From an uncultured Acetatifactor sp. (GTDB lineage: Bacteria > Bacillota > Clostridia > Lachnospirales > Lachnospiraceae), in the NCBI GenBank assembly GCA_910585015.1, contig CAJUCT010000011.1, positions 32,032-96,031 on the forward strand: 64,000 bases of DNA, written 5' to 3'. Under the pieces are notes generated by a model, which was given only the letters and a program-made list of their open reading frames with translations, had not been told where the DNA came from and made no database searches. Position 1 is the stretch's first letter. The number at the start of each line of letters is the position of its first letter. The position numbers and the translations under genes are program-made. Below are positions 25,271-33,786 of the stretch, piece by piece.

Positions 25271-25430
25271 ATTATAAGGGGGATCATACGCAACAGCGTA
25301 TGATATATAGCTTAAGAAACTGTGCAATGTCTGCCGTCCGCGTCATTTTGTGCATTGTGGTTTTTTCGGAAGCTGCAATGCATTTTTATATTTCTCACTT
25401 AAAATACTATTTCTTATGGGAGGAAAAAAC

Positions 25431-26618
25431 ATGAATATTTCTCAAGTATTACAGTTCGAGGGGCCGATTGACTCGTTGGTGTGGAAAAATCCGATTGAGG
25501 ATTTCAACACCACCTCCGTGCTGGTTGTGGACGAAACCCACGAGGCTCTCCTGGTGGTCAACGGGAATGCCTGCGATCTGTTCGGGCCCGGGCGGCACAC
25601 GCTGGAGACGCCCAACATCCCCCTTGTCAAAAGGATTATCAATATCCCTACCGATGGAAAGACCTCTTTTCCGTGTAAGGTATTCTATATCAACAAAGTC
25701 CATCAGATGGACCTCACCTGGGGAATCCCCGGCGAAATCACTTTAAACGATCCGGTGTATGATATTTTCCTGCATGTGGGAATGTGCGGCAACATGAATT
25801 TCCAGGTCATGGACTCACGGAAATTCATGCTGAAAATGGTGGGCTTTAGGGATGTTTTTGACGCGGAAGGGATGGTATCGAAGTTCCGGGGCATCATCAA
25901 GCAGTATGTAAAATCATACATATCAAAGATTATGAACGTGGGCAAAGTCAGCTACTTTGATATGAATGAGAACCTGTTTGAGATATCCGAGGTGGTGCGG
26001 GAGCAGCTGAGGCCCTTGTTCGAGGATTACGGAATCGACGTGCTCCAGTTCAACATTGAGTCCATCACCGTGCCCGATGATGACTTTGAGGCGGTGAAAA
26101 AGGCGAAAGAGCTCCGGGCTTCCAGAAAGATCCAGGGCTATACCTGGCAGGAGGAGCGGCAGATGGATATTGCCCAGACTTTTGCGGGGAACGAAGGCAC
26201 CATGGGAAATATCGGCGGGGCCGTGGGCGGATTCATGATGGGCGGCGCCTTTGGAGGTACCGTGGCGGATATCGCCCGAAGCGCACTGAGCCCGGGAGGC
26301 GCCGCGGCGGAAGGCCCTGCCGGGAATATCCCGGGGGCCAAACCCTTTGACGTGGCAGGGTTTATGGAAAATATGGGCAAGGGAGGGGCGCAGCCGCCTG
26401 CGGCGGAGCCCCGGATGGAGGCGCCGGCGGCCAAGGCGCCCGCTACGGCCGGAGGGAAGTTCTGTGTAAACTGCGGCCACCCGCTGAGCCCGGGGGCAAA
26501 GTTCTGTGAGGAGTGCGGAACCAAGGTGGAGCAGAACTCCAATGTGTGTGCCGGATGCGGATATGTGTTTACCAGCGAGTCGAAGTTCTGCCCCGAGTGC
26601 GGCACAAAGAGAGGATAG
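25431..26618 (+). CDS. SPFH-domain protein with two C-terminal zinc ribbons (YdjI-like)
   Basis: A 395-residue protein, the first gene of the large operon. The start at 25431 follows GGGAGGAAAAAAC. Residues 20-240 match the SPFH/band-7 (YdjI, 'virion core protein'-like) family, with LVVDETHEALLVVNG, the FGPGRHTLETPNIP beta block and the long helix VPDDDFEAVKKAKELRASRK. Residues 275-305 are glycine-rich and mildly hydrophobic (GGAVGGFMMGGAFGG), a possible membrane-touching segment. An Ala/Pro linker leads to two zinc ribbons with Cys345/348/359/362 and Cys373/376/387/390. There is no signal peptide. SPFH proteins form ring-like membrane scaffolds; in Bacillus a relative is coded beside PspA. 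I infer a scaffold role for this operon. Confidence 0.88.
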   Translation: MNISQVLQFEGPIDSLVWKNPIEDFNTTSVLVVDETHEALLVVNGNACDLFGPGRHTLETPNIPLVKRIINIPTDGKTSFPCKVFYINKVHQMDLTWGIPGEITLNDPVYDIFLHVGMCGNMNFQVMDSRKFMLKMVGFRDVFDAEGMVSKFRGIIKQYVKSYISKIMNVGKVSYFDMNENLFEISEVVREQLRPLFEDYGIDVLQFNIESITVPDDDFEAVKKAKELRASRKIQGYTWQEERQMDIAQTFAGNEGTMGNIGGAVGGFMMGGAFGGTVADIARSALSPGGAAAEGPAGNIPGAKPFDVAGFMENMGKGGAQPPAAEPRMEAPAAKAPATAGGKFCVNCGHPLSPGAKFCEECGTKVEQNSNVCAGCGYVFTSESKFCPECGTKRG

Positions 26619-26630
26619 TGGGAGGAAAGG

Positions 26631-27323
26631 ATGATGAAAAAGAAAAACAGTTTAATGCTCGGAATTGTTTACCTGACGATTTTTCTGATATACAACCTGT
26701 TCGTATTCCTTATATTCAAGGGATTTAACGCGGTGTTCTGGGTCAGTTATGCCTTTATGGCTGCGGCATATCTGCTGCATATTGTGTGTGTGTTGAGTAT
26801 TGCCAAAAACCTGAGTGTCAGGGCGGTGTTTTTCGGGATTCCGCTGGGCGCGTTTTCGGTGTACTTTGTGGCCGCCGAGTTTTTTGCCAGCATGGTATTC
26901 ATGATCTTCAGGAGGCAGGCCGGCGTGAAGGCGGCGGTATTTGTCCAGGCCATCCTGCTTTGCGTGTTCATCGTGATCGCGGTCATATCCATCATGGCCA
27001 GGGATGCCGTGCAGCATGTGGATTCCAAGATAAAGGAGAATGTCAGCTTTATCAAGGGAATCAATGTGGATGTGGAAATGTTGCTGCAGAGAAGCAGTGA
27101 CGCCGAAGTGAAGGGTGCGCTCAGAAAGCTGTCTGAGACCATAAAGTATTCCGATCCTATGTCAAGCAGCGCAGTGGCAACCCAGGAGCAGATGATTATG
27201 CAGTACCTGACGGAACTGCGGGTTAAATTTGACGCGGGCGACATGGCGGCGGTGAAGGAACTCTGTCCCAAGATCGAGCTTTTGTTTGTGGAGAGAAATA
27301 CGAAACTTATGGTTTCCAAGTAA
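26631..27323 (+). CDS. Four-span membrane protein with cytoplasmic helical tail
   Basis: A 230-residue protein, second in the operon, 12 bases after the SPFH gene and behind GGGAGGAAAGG. Hydrophobic segments lie at about residues 8-29, 34-57, 64-90 and 95-117. The remaining 110 residues are soluble and helical and contain VDVEMLLQRSSDAEVKGAL, KLSETIKYSDPMSSSA and a final charged helix (KELCPKIELLFVERNTKLM). The tail resembles a coiled-coil interaction domain. I do not recognise the family. Its place between the SPFH protein and the zinc-ribbon protein suggests it is the integral membrane anchor of the system. Confidence 0.85.
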   Translation: MMKKKNSLMLGIVYLTIFLIYNLFVFLIFKGFNAVFWVSYAFMAAAYLLHIVCVLSIAKNLSVRAVFFGIPLGAFSVYFVAAEFFASMVFMIFRRQAGVKAAVFVQAILLCVFIVIAVISIMARDAVQHVDSKIKENVSFIKGINVDVEMLLQRSSDAEVKGALRKLSETIKYSDPMSSSAVATQEQMIMQYLTELRVKFDAGDMAAVKELCPKIELLFVERNTKLMVSK

Positions 27324-27345
27324 AATATAAGGAGTGTAACCGCTC

Positions 27346-29349
27346 ATGGCTGTGAATTTTATTGCCAGAAAATGTGCCTGCGGAGGAAAGCTGGAGTTTG
27401 ATCCCGCGAAGAAAATATGGATTTGCAAATACTGCGGGACGGTGGTCGAGAGAGAGGCCACATTTGACAAGGTCCAGGTGGACGGAATTGAGGGTATCAA
27501 CGATGTGGTGCGTCAGACCCTCATGGATGTGGCCAACAATAAGATGGAAAGCGCGGGCAGGAACCTGGAGGACTGTGAGAGGAAGAACCATAAGCATGTG
27601 GGGACCCTCATTGCCAATATCAGTTACAATCTGGCCATGATTTCCATGGCCAGGTCTCAGGAGGAAGCCCGAGGATATCTGGACAAGGTAAAACTCTATG
27701 CAAAGCGGCTGAATGAGGAATATCCGTCTATTGCCGAGGACGAGATCAATATGTATGAAGCCTTTGGGGAGGGTGTGGCGGATATATACGCCAATCTGCT
27801 GGTGGTTTTTGACACCCTGAATGACGGGGGCCGTGTGGAGTACATTTCCTCCAGGCTCAAGCCGGCGGAAATATTTTCGGAACATGCCAACGGCACTCTG
27901 CTCAAAATATCCCTCAAACGGGAGAACTATGATGTGGCGGAGACCGTACTTCGGAACACGAACCATATCGACAGAAAATCCGGCCTGCAGGAGTTGATGC
28001 TTCACTACCCCGACAATGGCCGGAAGCAGGAACTGCTGGGGCTGGTATTCCGGCCTCAGACGGCGGGGAACATTCCCAGAAACTTTTTTGAACAGTATTT
28101 TACCGAGAGCGGTGATTCGATCAGGACCAAGGCTTACATCCTTCGGACGCTGGCCGGAGCGGATATAAAATGCAATGCGGAGGCCGTGGCCAGGGCCCTG
28201 CACGGCCAGATGGAGGGCTATGACACGGCGAAGGAAGCCTTCTCGGCACTGTATGAAGCCAAAGTGAGCGACCAGGAGACAGAGGCGATTCTGGTATTTT
28301 GCCTCATGGAGAATCAATCCCATGAAGTGATCAAGGCTTTCTTTGACGCACTGCTGGAAAAGGGCGTGTTCGTACAGTTAAATTCCCGGGCCGTCATTTC
28401 CTATTTGGACGGTTGGCCGGGTACGGTGAACGAGAAACTGGAAGTGCTGGAGAGGATGTTCCGGTTCGAGGTGGATGGAAAATCCAAGGATGCCGTCTAC
28501 AATTATTATCTGAACAACAATCGGGATCCCTATCCTGACCGGATCAAAGTAATAGATTTTCTGTTGACGAAGGACTGTCCTATCTCCAACACCACGACCA
28601 GAAATTATATCCTGCGGACATCCGTGGACGGGGAGGGCAAGCCGGCCATTGTGGAGAAGATCTTCGAGACCGGGATCAACAAGACCTATCTGGGGGATCT
28701 GCTGTCGGAGTACCTGTTGTCCTCCGCGGATCCGGAGGAAGTCAAGGCTCCTGTGTCGGACTGCCTGATCGGCATGGGTTTTAAGGTGGATTCCAATGTG
28801 TTGACACAGTATGTCACATCGAACATAGACGCCGTAGACGCCAGGATAGAGAAGGCAAAGCGGCTGATTGCCAACGGTACTTCGGTGAAGGCGGACTGCC
28901 TGGAAAACTATATCCTGTCCGTGAAGGAACCGGAGGATTTTTCGGAGCAGATGTTCAACCTGCTGGCGGGCTATTCTTTTGCCGTCGGATTTGCCGCCTA
29001 CGCCCGGTTCCTGCTATTCTGCAAGGATATTGACAAGGTGCGGCACCATGCAAAGCTGGCCGGGAGTCTTTCCGGTGACTTAAACGGCACACAGACCACG
29101 GTGAAGCATGGCATGGACAGTGTGGTTTGCAATCTATTGCAGGCGTATGTGCTCACGTCGGGCGATTCTTATGACGTGGCAAAGGCCATTGTGGAAGAAT
29201 TGCTGGGAGCTAAGATCAAGCTGAATACGGAGGTCACAGTCAACGGAAATACAATGAAATTCAAAAAGTATGTGGGAGAGCGGAAGGCGCTTCTCTCTCC
29301 CCTGACCTTGCAGCTTTGCGAGGAGAACAGGATGTTTTCCCTGTTTTAA
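27346..29349 (+). CDS. Zinc-ribbon protein with long helical-repeat body
   Basis: A 667-residue protein, third in the operon. A zinc ribbon at residues 10-31 has Cys10, Cys12, Cys28 and Cys31 (KCACGGKLEF...WICKYCG). The rest is an all-helical solenoid without membrane spans, with TPR/HEAT-like blocks such as LIANISYNLAMISMARSQEEA near the start and LLQAYVLTSGDSYDVAKAIVEEL near the end. The ribbon-first layout recalls YdjG-type proteins of Bacillus, but the long solenoid is different. It may act as an adaptor binding the SPFH protein or the AAA ATPase. The function is unknown and no enzyme motif is visible. Confidence 0.85.
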   Translation: MAVNFIARKCACGGKLEFDPAKKIWICKYCGTVVEREATFDKVQVDGIEGINDVVRQTLMDVANNKMESAGRNLEDCERKNHKHVGTLIANISYNLAMISMARSQEEARGYLDKVKLYAKRLNEEYPSIAEDEINMYEAFGEGVADIYANLLVVFDTLNDGGRVEYISSRLKPAEIFSEHANGTLLKISLKRENYDVAETVLRNTNHIDRKSGLQELMLHYPDNGRKQELLGLVFRPQTAGNIPRNFFEQYFTESGDSIRTKAYILRTLAGADIKCNAEAVARALHGQMEGYDTAKEAFSALYEAKVSDQETEAILVFCLMENQSHEVIKAFFDALLEKGVFVQLNSRAVISYLDGWPGTVNEKLEVLERMFRFEVDGKSKDAVYNYYLNNNRDPYPDRIKVIDFLLTKDCPISNTTTRNYILRTSVDGEGKPAIVEKIFETGINKTYLGDLLSEYLLSSADPEEVKAPVSDCLIGMGFKVDSNVLTQYVTSNIDAVDARIEKAKRLIANGTSVKADCLENYILSVKEPEDFSEQMFNLLAGYSFAVGFAAYARFLLFCKDIDKVRHHAKLAGSLSGDLNGTQTTVKHGMDSVVCNLLQAYVLTSGDSYDVAKAIVEELLGAKIKLNTEVTVNGNTMKFKKYVGERKALLSPLTLQLCEENRMFSLF

Positions 29350-29402
29350 GAGGGACAGGACGGGAGAGAACCAGAGATTAAAGAGGATGGGGAGGCGATG
29401 GA

Positions 29403-31157
29403 ATGACTGAGGCAGAAGCGATAGCGGAGCGGGCGGAAGCGGAACGGCTTGCCGCGGAGATCAGACGGCTTTCAGGCCAGATCGACAGGGCAATTGCCGA
29501 GAATAACGAGTTGCAGGCGGAGTTGGCTTCATTAATCCGTAATTTGGAGATACTGACCAAAAACGCACAGGTGATGGACGCCGAAGTGAACAGATCGGTG
29601 GAATCCTTAAAGGGCCGGATCCAGAATGCGGAAGTCAGCACAAGCGAGTTGTTTGCGCTGATTGACGACTTGGCCAATTCCTATTATATGTTTAAGAACC
29701 TGAGTACTGCCTCTAAGAACGTCACGCAGTACACGGATGAATATTTTACAAGGTTTAAATTCTTTAACGAACTGCGCCGGATAGCCCTGGGATATGTCAT
29801 CGGCCTGGACATGCATATCTGTTCGGACGAGACCATGCGGAAAAAAGTGGAGGCGGCCTATCTTGCCAACACGGGGTACTGGCTTGCCTATGGGATCATG
29901 GCGGTGATGCTGTGGGCCGGCGACGAACAGGAGGCGGCCAGAAGAGCCATGTCCAAAGCCCTCTCCATGGATTATTACAGCAGTTCTCTTTTTTTCCTGT
30001 TGATCAATCTGCGTTTTACCAGAGTGGATGTAGCCAGGAAGTGGTATCTGGCTTATCTGGAGCGGGTGGACTACGAGAACCTGGAGGATGAGTGGCAGTA
30101 TCTGCTCCAGGCTTATCTGTCCGGCGTGTTCGGGGTGGACAAGGAGTTTAACCGCCTGGTTCATGACAGTTTCACCAACATGCTCCAGCAGATGGAGAGT
30201 ATGCACCCCAACTACGGGAACAAGGTGATTGACAAAACCTTTGTGTATTCCGGCAGTTACATACATGTGACGGACAACGAGTTTGAGACGCTGCGGAGAA
30301 ATTCCCCGGACTATGGCGAGATGAAGGCATTGCTCTCCAACGCGGAGAAGAATGAGGTATTGGCAGTGCATTTGAGGGGTATTCTGGAGGACGATACCCG
30401 GCCTGAATCGGATATGTTCCAGCGTATTGAAGACATATTGTATGATCTGATCAATGCCTATGACAACGAGGAATTGAAGGTCATAAAAAATAAGAGATAC
30501 AGTGAGATGGTCATAAAGGCCAGGGGAGACCTGGGAATGGCCCAGCAGTTCTACAATCTTGAGTTCCCCAATGAAAAGAGCACCAAGGCGCTGGAGGATC
30601 TGCTGTTTGAATGGGCCTTTGAGGAGGATCCCAGGAGGGTGGATATCACGGTAAAGAAATTCGCCCTGTCCCATTTGAATAAATGGCTGGCCAAGGGTTT
30701 TGCCGCGTTTGCGGAAGGGTACCGCAGGCAGGAAAAGGAAAAATACAAGATTGCCATCGACGGGTGGGCGGACGAATGTGACGAAAACTCCTATGAGGAA
30801 GCCAAGGGCAAGCTGGAGAGACATTATAACAAGAACCGGGCATCGGATATCCTGCAGGACAAGTATGTGATGATCTTTGCCTGCATGGCGCTGGGGGCGC
30901 TGGCGCTTCTGGGGATTACAGCCTTCCTGTTCAACAAGGTTACGCTGGTGATAGGCATCATGCTGGGAGTCGTCAGCGGCTTTCTGCTCTGGCGGAGGAT
31001 TTCGGACCTGCAGGCCATCCTGCGCAGGAAGCGGGAGAAGGGGTGCGAGTTGCTGCGCAAGGCCACCGAGGAAATGGGGCGCTGGCGGGAACTGTACAGG
31101 TTGGAAGACGCCAAGAACGCGGACCTGGTGGCGGTTTTTGACAATATGGAATTTTAA
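29403..31157 (+). CDS. Coiled-coil/helical-repeat/membrane-hairpin protein, paralogue 1
   Basis: A 584-residue protein, fourth in the operon. Residues 1-85 are a coiled coil (EAEAIAERAEAERLAAEIRRL, then DRAIAENNELQAELASL). Residues 100-490 are helical repeats with YWLAYGIMAVMLW, SSSLFFLLINLRFTRVDVARKW and the downstream block ITVKKFALSHLNKWLAKGF. Two hydrophobic segments at about residues 493-512 and 517-536 form a hairpin, followed by a cytoplasmic helix of about 45 residues. It shares this layout and many aligned residues with the proteins at 31304 and 35297. The start at 29403 follows GGGGAGGCGATGGA; the family is otherwise unknown to me. Confidence 0.85.
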   Translation: MTEAEAIAERAEAERLAAEIRRLSGQIDRAIAENNELQAELASLIRNLEILTKNAQVMDAEVNRSVESLKGRIQNAEVSTSELFALIDDLANSYYMFKNLSTASKNVTQYTDEYFTRFKFFNELRRIALGYVIGLDMHICSDETMRKKVEAAYLANTGYWLAYGIMAVMLWAGDEQEAARRAMSKALSMDYYSSSLFFLLINLRFTRVDVARKWYLAYLERVDYENLEDEWQYLLQAYLSGVFGVDKEFNRLVHDSFTNMLQQMESMHPNYGNKVIDKTFVYSGSYIHVTDNEFETLRRNSPDYGEMKALLSNAEKNEVLAVHLRGILEDDTRPESDMFQRIEDILYDLINAYDNEELKVIKNKRYSEMVIKARGDLGMAQQFYNLEFPNEKSTKALEDLLFEWAFEEDPRRVDITVKKFALSHLNKWLAKGFAAFAEGYRRQEKEKYKIAIDGWADECDENSYEEAKGKLERHYNKNRASDILQDKYVMIFACMALGALALLGITAFLFNKVTLVIGIMLGVVSGFLLWRRISDLQAILRRKREKGCELLRKATEEMGRWRELYRLEDAKNADLVAVFDNMEF

Positions 31158-31170
31158 GATAGAAATACGA

Positions 31171-31289
31171 GGAATATGCGGAACTCTAACAGCATATTCC
31201 CGGACGGCACACTGATTGAAATACGGACGCCCAAGCGGCCGAATTTCAATCACCGGTGTGTGTGCAGGGAGGGAATATGCGGAACTCTT
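31171..31289 (+). repeat. Single diverged copy of the two-hairpin element
   Basis: Hairpin A pairs GGAATATGC (31171-31179) with GCATATTCC (31192-31200). Hairpin B pairs 31213-31226 with 31239-31252 at 13 of 14 positions. The flanks (CCCGGAC, GGACGCCCAA, AGCGGCC, ATCACCGG, GTGTGCAGGGAGGGAAT, GCGGAACTCTTAA) match the 104-bp units at 2108-2351. The stem bases differ from those units by paired changes. The element ends just before the ribosome site of the gene at 31304. Confidence 0.85.
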
Positions 31290-31303
31290 AATAGGAGGGG
31301 AAC

Positions 31304-32908
31304 ATGGCAAGTGCGTCTTATAATGCGGTCAATGCGCTCAACCAGACCATTGACTCTTTTAAATCAAAGCTGGATGTAAAGATGGAGTCTGTCAATACAT
31401 CCACCGCCAACATGAGGGCGACGACAGACAAGATCTATGACAGTGTCAGCAAGTTCAAGCAGGGCATGATACAGAACGAGGAAAAGCAGCTTGCCCATGA
31501 GAACATCCTGCGGATTGACCAGATCCTGAAGGAGCAGTTCGGGGATCACGAGGCCATCCGCAAGACGGTCATGGGAGTTGTGAGGGATTTCGACATCAAT
31601 CTGGTGCGAAACAGCACGATTCAGGAGATCTCCGAAGAATTGTGGATAACCAGTTCAAGATACTGGCTGTCCTATGCGCTTATCGCCATCACCGCCTGGA
31701 TCAACGACTACAAAGAGGTGGCGGCCAATGCGCTGTCTGAATGTGTGCGAAGGGATCCGGTGAAGGCATCCCTGTTCTTCTGCCTGTTCAATCTGAGGTT
31801 CGGGAGGAACAGTATTGCCAAAAAATGGTTCTTTGAATACCTGAAAACTCTGGATCCGTCGAAGATACAACAGGAGTCCGCCATCCTTCTGCAGGCATAT
31901 TTAAACGGCCTGTTTGGCACGGACAAGGAGTTGGAGCACGATGTGAATAATGTGATCAAGGGCTGGATATCCGAGTTGAATGCCAATCCGGAGATTTCCC
32001 GGGAACTGACCGGATCCTACCAGAAATATATCCAGCTTCTGCCGCCTGTCAAGGATTGCCGCTACGGTACACTGGAGCAGTGCTGCGGCAACTATGGAGC
32101 GATCAGGCAGGCTTACGCGGATGTTTCTAAATATGAGAAACTGATCGCGGTGGTGGACGAACTGGACGTGGAGTTGGAGGAGCAGACAGATGCCAATTAC
32201 AAAGGCAGGATAGACGCCATTCTGACAGCCTTGATCTCCAATTATGATCAGGAAGAGTTTGACCTGAAGAACCAGCAGGCATATTTCAATTTTGTCATCG
32301 ACAATGACGGCCGGGTGGAGGCGGCACAGCAGCAGTATCAGGAATACCAGGCTGTCCAGCGGGAGAGCTTCAACATAGGCAAGCAGATGATCAAATGGGC
32401 CGTGTATGACGATTTGGATCAGACAGATATCCATGTCAAGAAATTCGGCCTGCAGAATACCAGGATGTGGTTTAGGGGAGCCATCGAAAACTGGGCCCAG
32501 GCGATGCAGAACGCCCAGCCCTTGGATTTTCTCCTGGCTATCGACTCCTGGAAGACCGTGTCCAACGGGGAAGATCAGGCGGACCAGGTGGAGAACCTGA
32601 AACAGTATTTCCACAACAACAAGTTCCAGTTTATGTATGTCAATACATATAATATAGCGGCATTGATCGTCCTGATCCTGTCCATCGGGCTGGCCTTTGT
32701 AACGCCCTATTCCCTGGCGGCAACCGTCCTGGCCCTGGGCTTTTTGGTATTTCGGGTGCTCAAGGGCAACAAAGATTACCCGGCCAGAGTCAATGCGGCC
32801 GTGGATACGCTGAATGCCTGCATGGTGGAACTGGCGGACTTCAGGCAATTCTATTCTGACAGCAGCGCCAAGAAAGACGTATTGCTCAGCAAACTGGAGT
32901 ATTTATAA
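31304..32908 (+). CDS. Coiled-coil/helical-repeat/membrane-hairpin protein, paralogue 2
   Basis: A 534-residue protein. Residues 1-60 are a helical N-terminus with heptad-like spacing (YNAVNALNQTIDSFKSKLD). The body holds RYWLSYALIAITAW, KASLFFCLFNLRFGRNSIAKKW, YLKTLDPSKIQQ and DIHVKKFGLQNTRMWFRGAIEN, each aligning with paralogue 1. A membrane hairpin lies at about residues 450-487 (NIAALIVLILSIGLAFVTP then AATVLALGFLVF), followed by a helix of about 45 residues. The ribosome site is AGGAGGGG. It follows the two-hairpin element, which may separate its expression from the upstream genes. It is probably a subunit of the same complex as paralogues 1 and 3. Confidence 0.85.
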   Translation: MASASYNAVNALNQTIDSFKSKLDVKMESVNTSTANMRATTDKIYDSVSKFKQGMIQNEEKQLAHENILRIDQILKEQFGDHEAIRKTVMGVVRDFDINLVRNSTIQEISEELWITSSRYWLSYALIAITAWINDYKEVAANALSECVRRDPVKASLFFCLFNLRFGRNSIAKKWFFEYLKTLDPSKIQQESAILLQAYLNGLFGTDKELEHDVNNVIKGWISELNANPEISRELTGSYQKYIQLLPPVKDCRYGTLEQCCGNYGAIRQAYADVSKYEKLIAVVDELDVELEEQTDANYKGRIDAILTALISNYDQEEFDLKNQQAYFNFVIDNDGRVEAAQQQYQEYQAVQRESFNIGKQMIKWAVYDDLDQTDIHVKKFGLQNTRMWFRGAIENWAQAMQNAQPLDFLLAIDSWKTVSNGEDQADQVENLKQYFHNNKFQFMYVNTYNIAALIVLILSIGLAFVTPYSLAATVLALGFLVFRVLKGNKDYPARVNAAVDTLNACMVELADFRQFYSDSSAKKDVLLSKLEYL

Positions 32909-32991
32909 GACTGTATAGCGCTGCGCTGCGTCAAAGGTGATTAACGAAGAGCCCGGCAAAGATATTTCAGCGCCATAGCGCGGCGACTTAT

Positions 32992-33054
32992 ACTACATAA
33001 CGCCGGAATCTACTGTACTGCATAGGTAAACGCATATGGCTGGCGTTATGTAGT
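32992..33054 (+). repeat. Inverted repeat in the spacer before the 56-residue gene
   Basis: ACTACATAACGCC (32992-33004) pairs perfectly with GGCGTTATGTAGT (33042-33054) around a 37-base loop. It lies in a 199-base gap (32909-33107) inside the operon, with no T run. It could be an RNA-processing site or a small palindromic repeat. Confidence 0.75.
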
Positions 33055-33107
33055 CAGGTCACTCGGAAATTTTAACTGTCAGGCAGGATAAAATAGGAGG
33101 TCATACA

Positions 33108-33278
33108 ATGGATAACGGAATAAATTTGGAATTAGGTGAACTGCTGGAGCAGAGGATCCAGGAGAATTTCGGTTCAGGAGATCAGGGCGCCTATGATGTC
33201 TCGGACGATAGATTGAAGGAGATGAACAAGAAGCTCCCCAACTGGAGCCTGGAGCCTCCCTTCAGCTTCCTGAAGTAA
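33108..33278 (+). CDS. 56-residue acidic protein of the SPFH/AAA operon
   Basis: ATG 33108 sits 7 bases after AGGAGG, and the frame ends at TAA 33276-33278. The peptide has an amphipathic N-terminal helix (LELGELLEQRIQENFGSG), an acidic middle (YDVSDDRLKEMNKKL) and a proline/aromatic tail (NWSLEPPFSFLK). It is separated by only 4 bases from the next gene. The strong ribosome site and tight spacing support a real gene. I do not recognise it; a regulatory or adaptor peptide for the complex is a guess. Confidence 0.75.
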   Translation: MDNGINLELGELLEQRIQENFGSGDQGAYDVSDDRLKEMNKKLPNWSLEPPFSFLK

Positions 33279-33282
33279 AGCC

Positions 33283-33762
33283 ATGGAGGGAACACAGTAC
33301 ATAGCATATGCCGAGTGGGTGGCCCTGGCAGGAGCGGTCAGGGAAAAGGGCATGAAGAGCCGGGAGTTTGAGAGGATGCAATATGTATATCCCCAGGCCG
33401 CCGGGACGGCCTATGTGCCCATGGTATACAACGAACTGGCAAGGCTGGAGGAGCACCTGCTCAGGCACAGCTTCCGCAGATTCCAGCGGGAGATCAACAG
33501 ATGCCTGGAGGAGGTGGACCTGGAAATCGCGGAAGCAGCTATAAGCAATTTGAAGAGATGTGTGCGGGCGTGTCTGTTTTTTGACCGGATTCCGGAGTAC
33601 CCGGAAGCTGTCAGGAGCGGCATGGAACAGGAAATCAGACGGCATATGGAGGCTTTCCGGCTGGAATGCCTACAGTATATGCGCCGCCTGGAGCGAGCGG
33701 ACAGCAGTGATTTCGTCCAGGATCTGGCCTATATGTGCCGCAAGAGGATGGCAAAGTGGTAG
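33283..33762 (+). CDS. 159-residue helical protein of unknown function
   Basis: A soluble, all-helical, Arg/Glu-rich protein with segments such as EFERMQYVYPQAAGTAYVP, LEEHLLRHSFRRFQREINRC and EQEIRRHMEAFRLECLQYM, and no membrane span or zinc motif. It lies 4 bases after the 56-residue gene and 24 bases before the AAA ATPase gene, so the three are surely cotranscribed. It has six or more Cys residues spread without a ribbon pattern. An adaptor for the ATPase is plausible. No family was recognised. Confidence 0.8.
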   Translation: MEGTQYIAYAEWVALAGAVREKGMKSREFERMQYVYPQAAGTAYVPMVYNELARLEEHLLRHSFRRFQREINRCLEEVDLEIAEAAISNLKRCVRACLFFDRIPEYPEAVRSGMEQEIRRHMEAFRLECLQYMRRLERADSSDFVQDLAYMCRKRMAKW

Positions 33763-33786
33763 TGCCTTGCAGGGGAGAACGAGCGA

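Noticed and set aside
25431..26618. Phage origin suggested by the 'virion core protein' name used for this SPFH family
   Set aside because: No capsid, tail, terminase or integrase gene is near. The domain is an SPFH scaffold, and the name comes from a historical database match.
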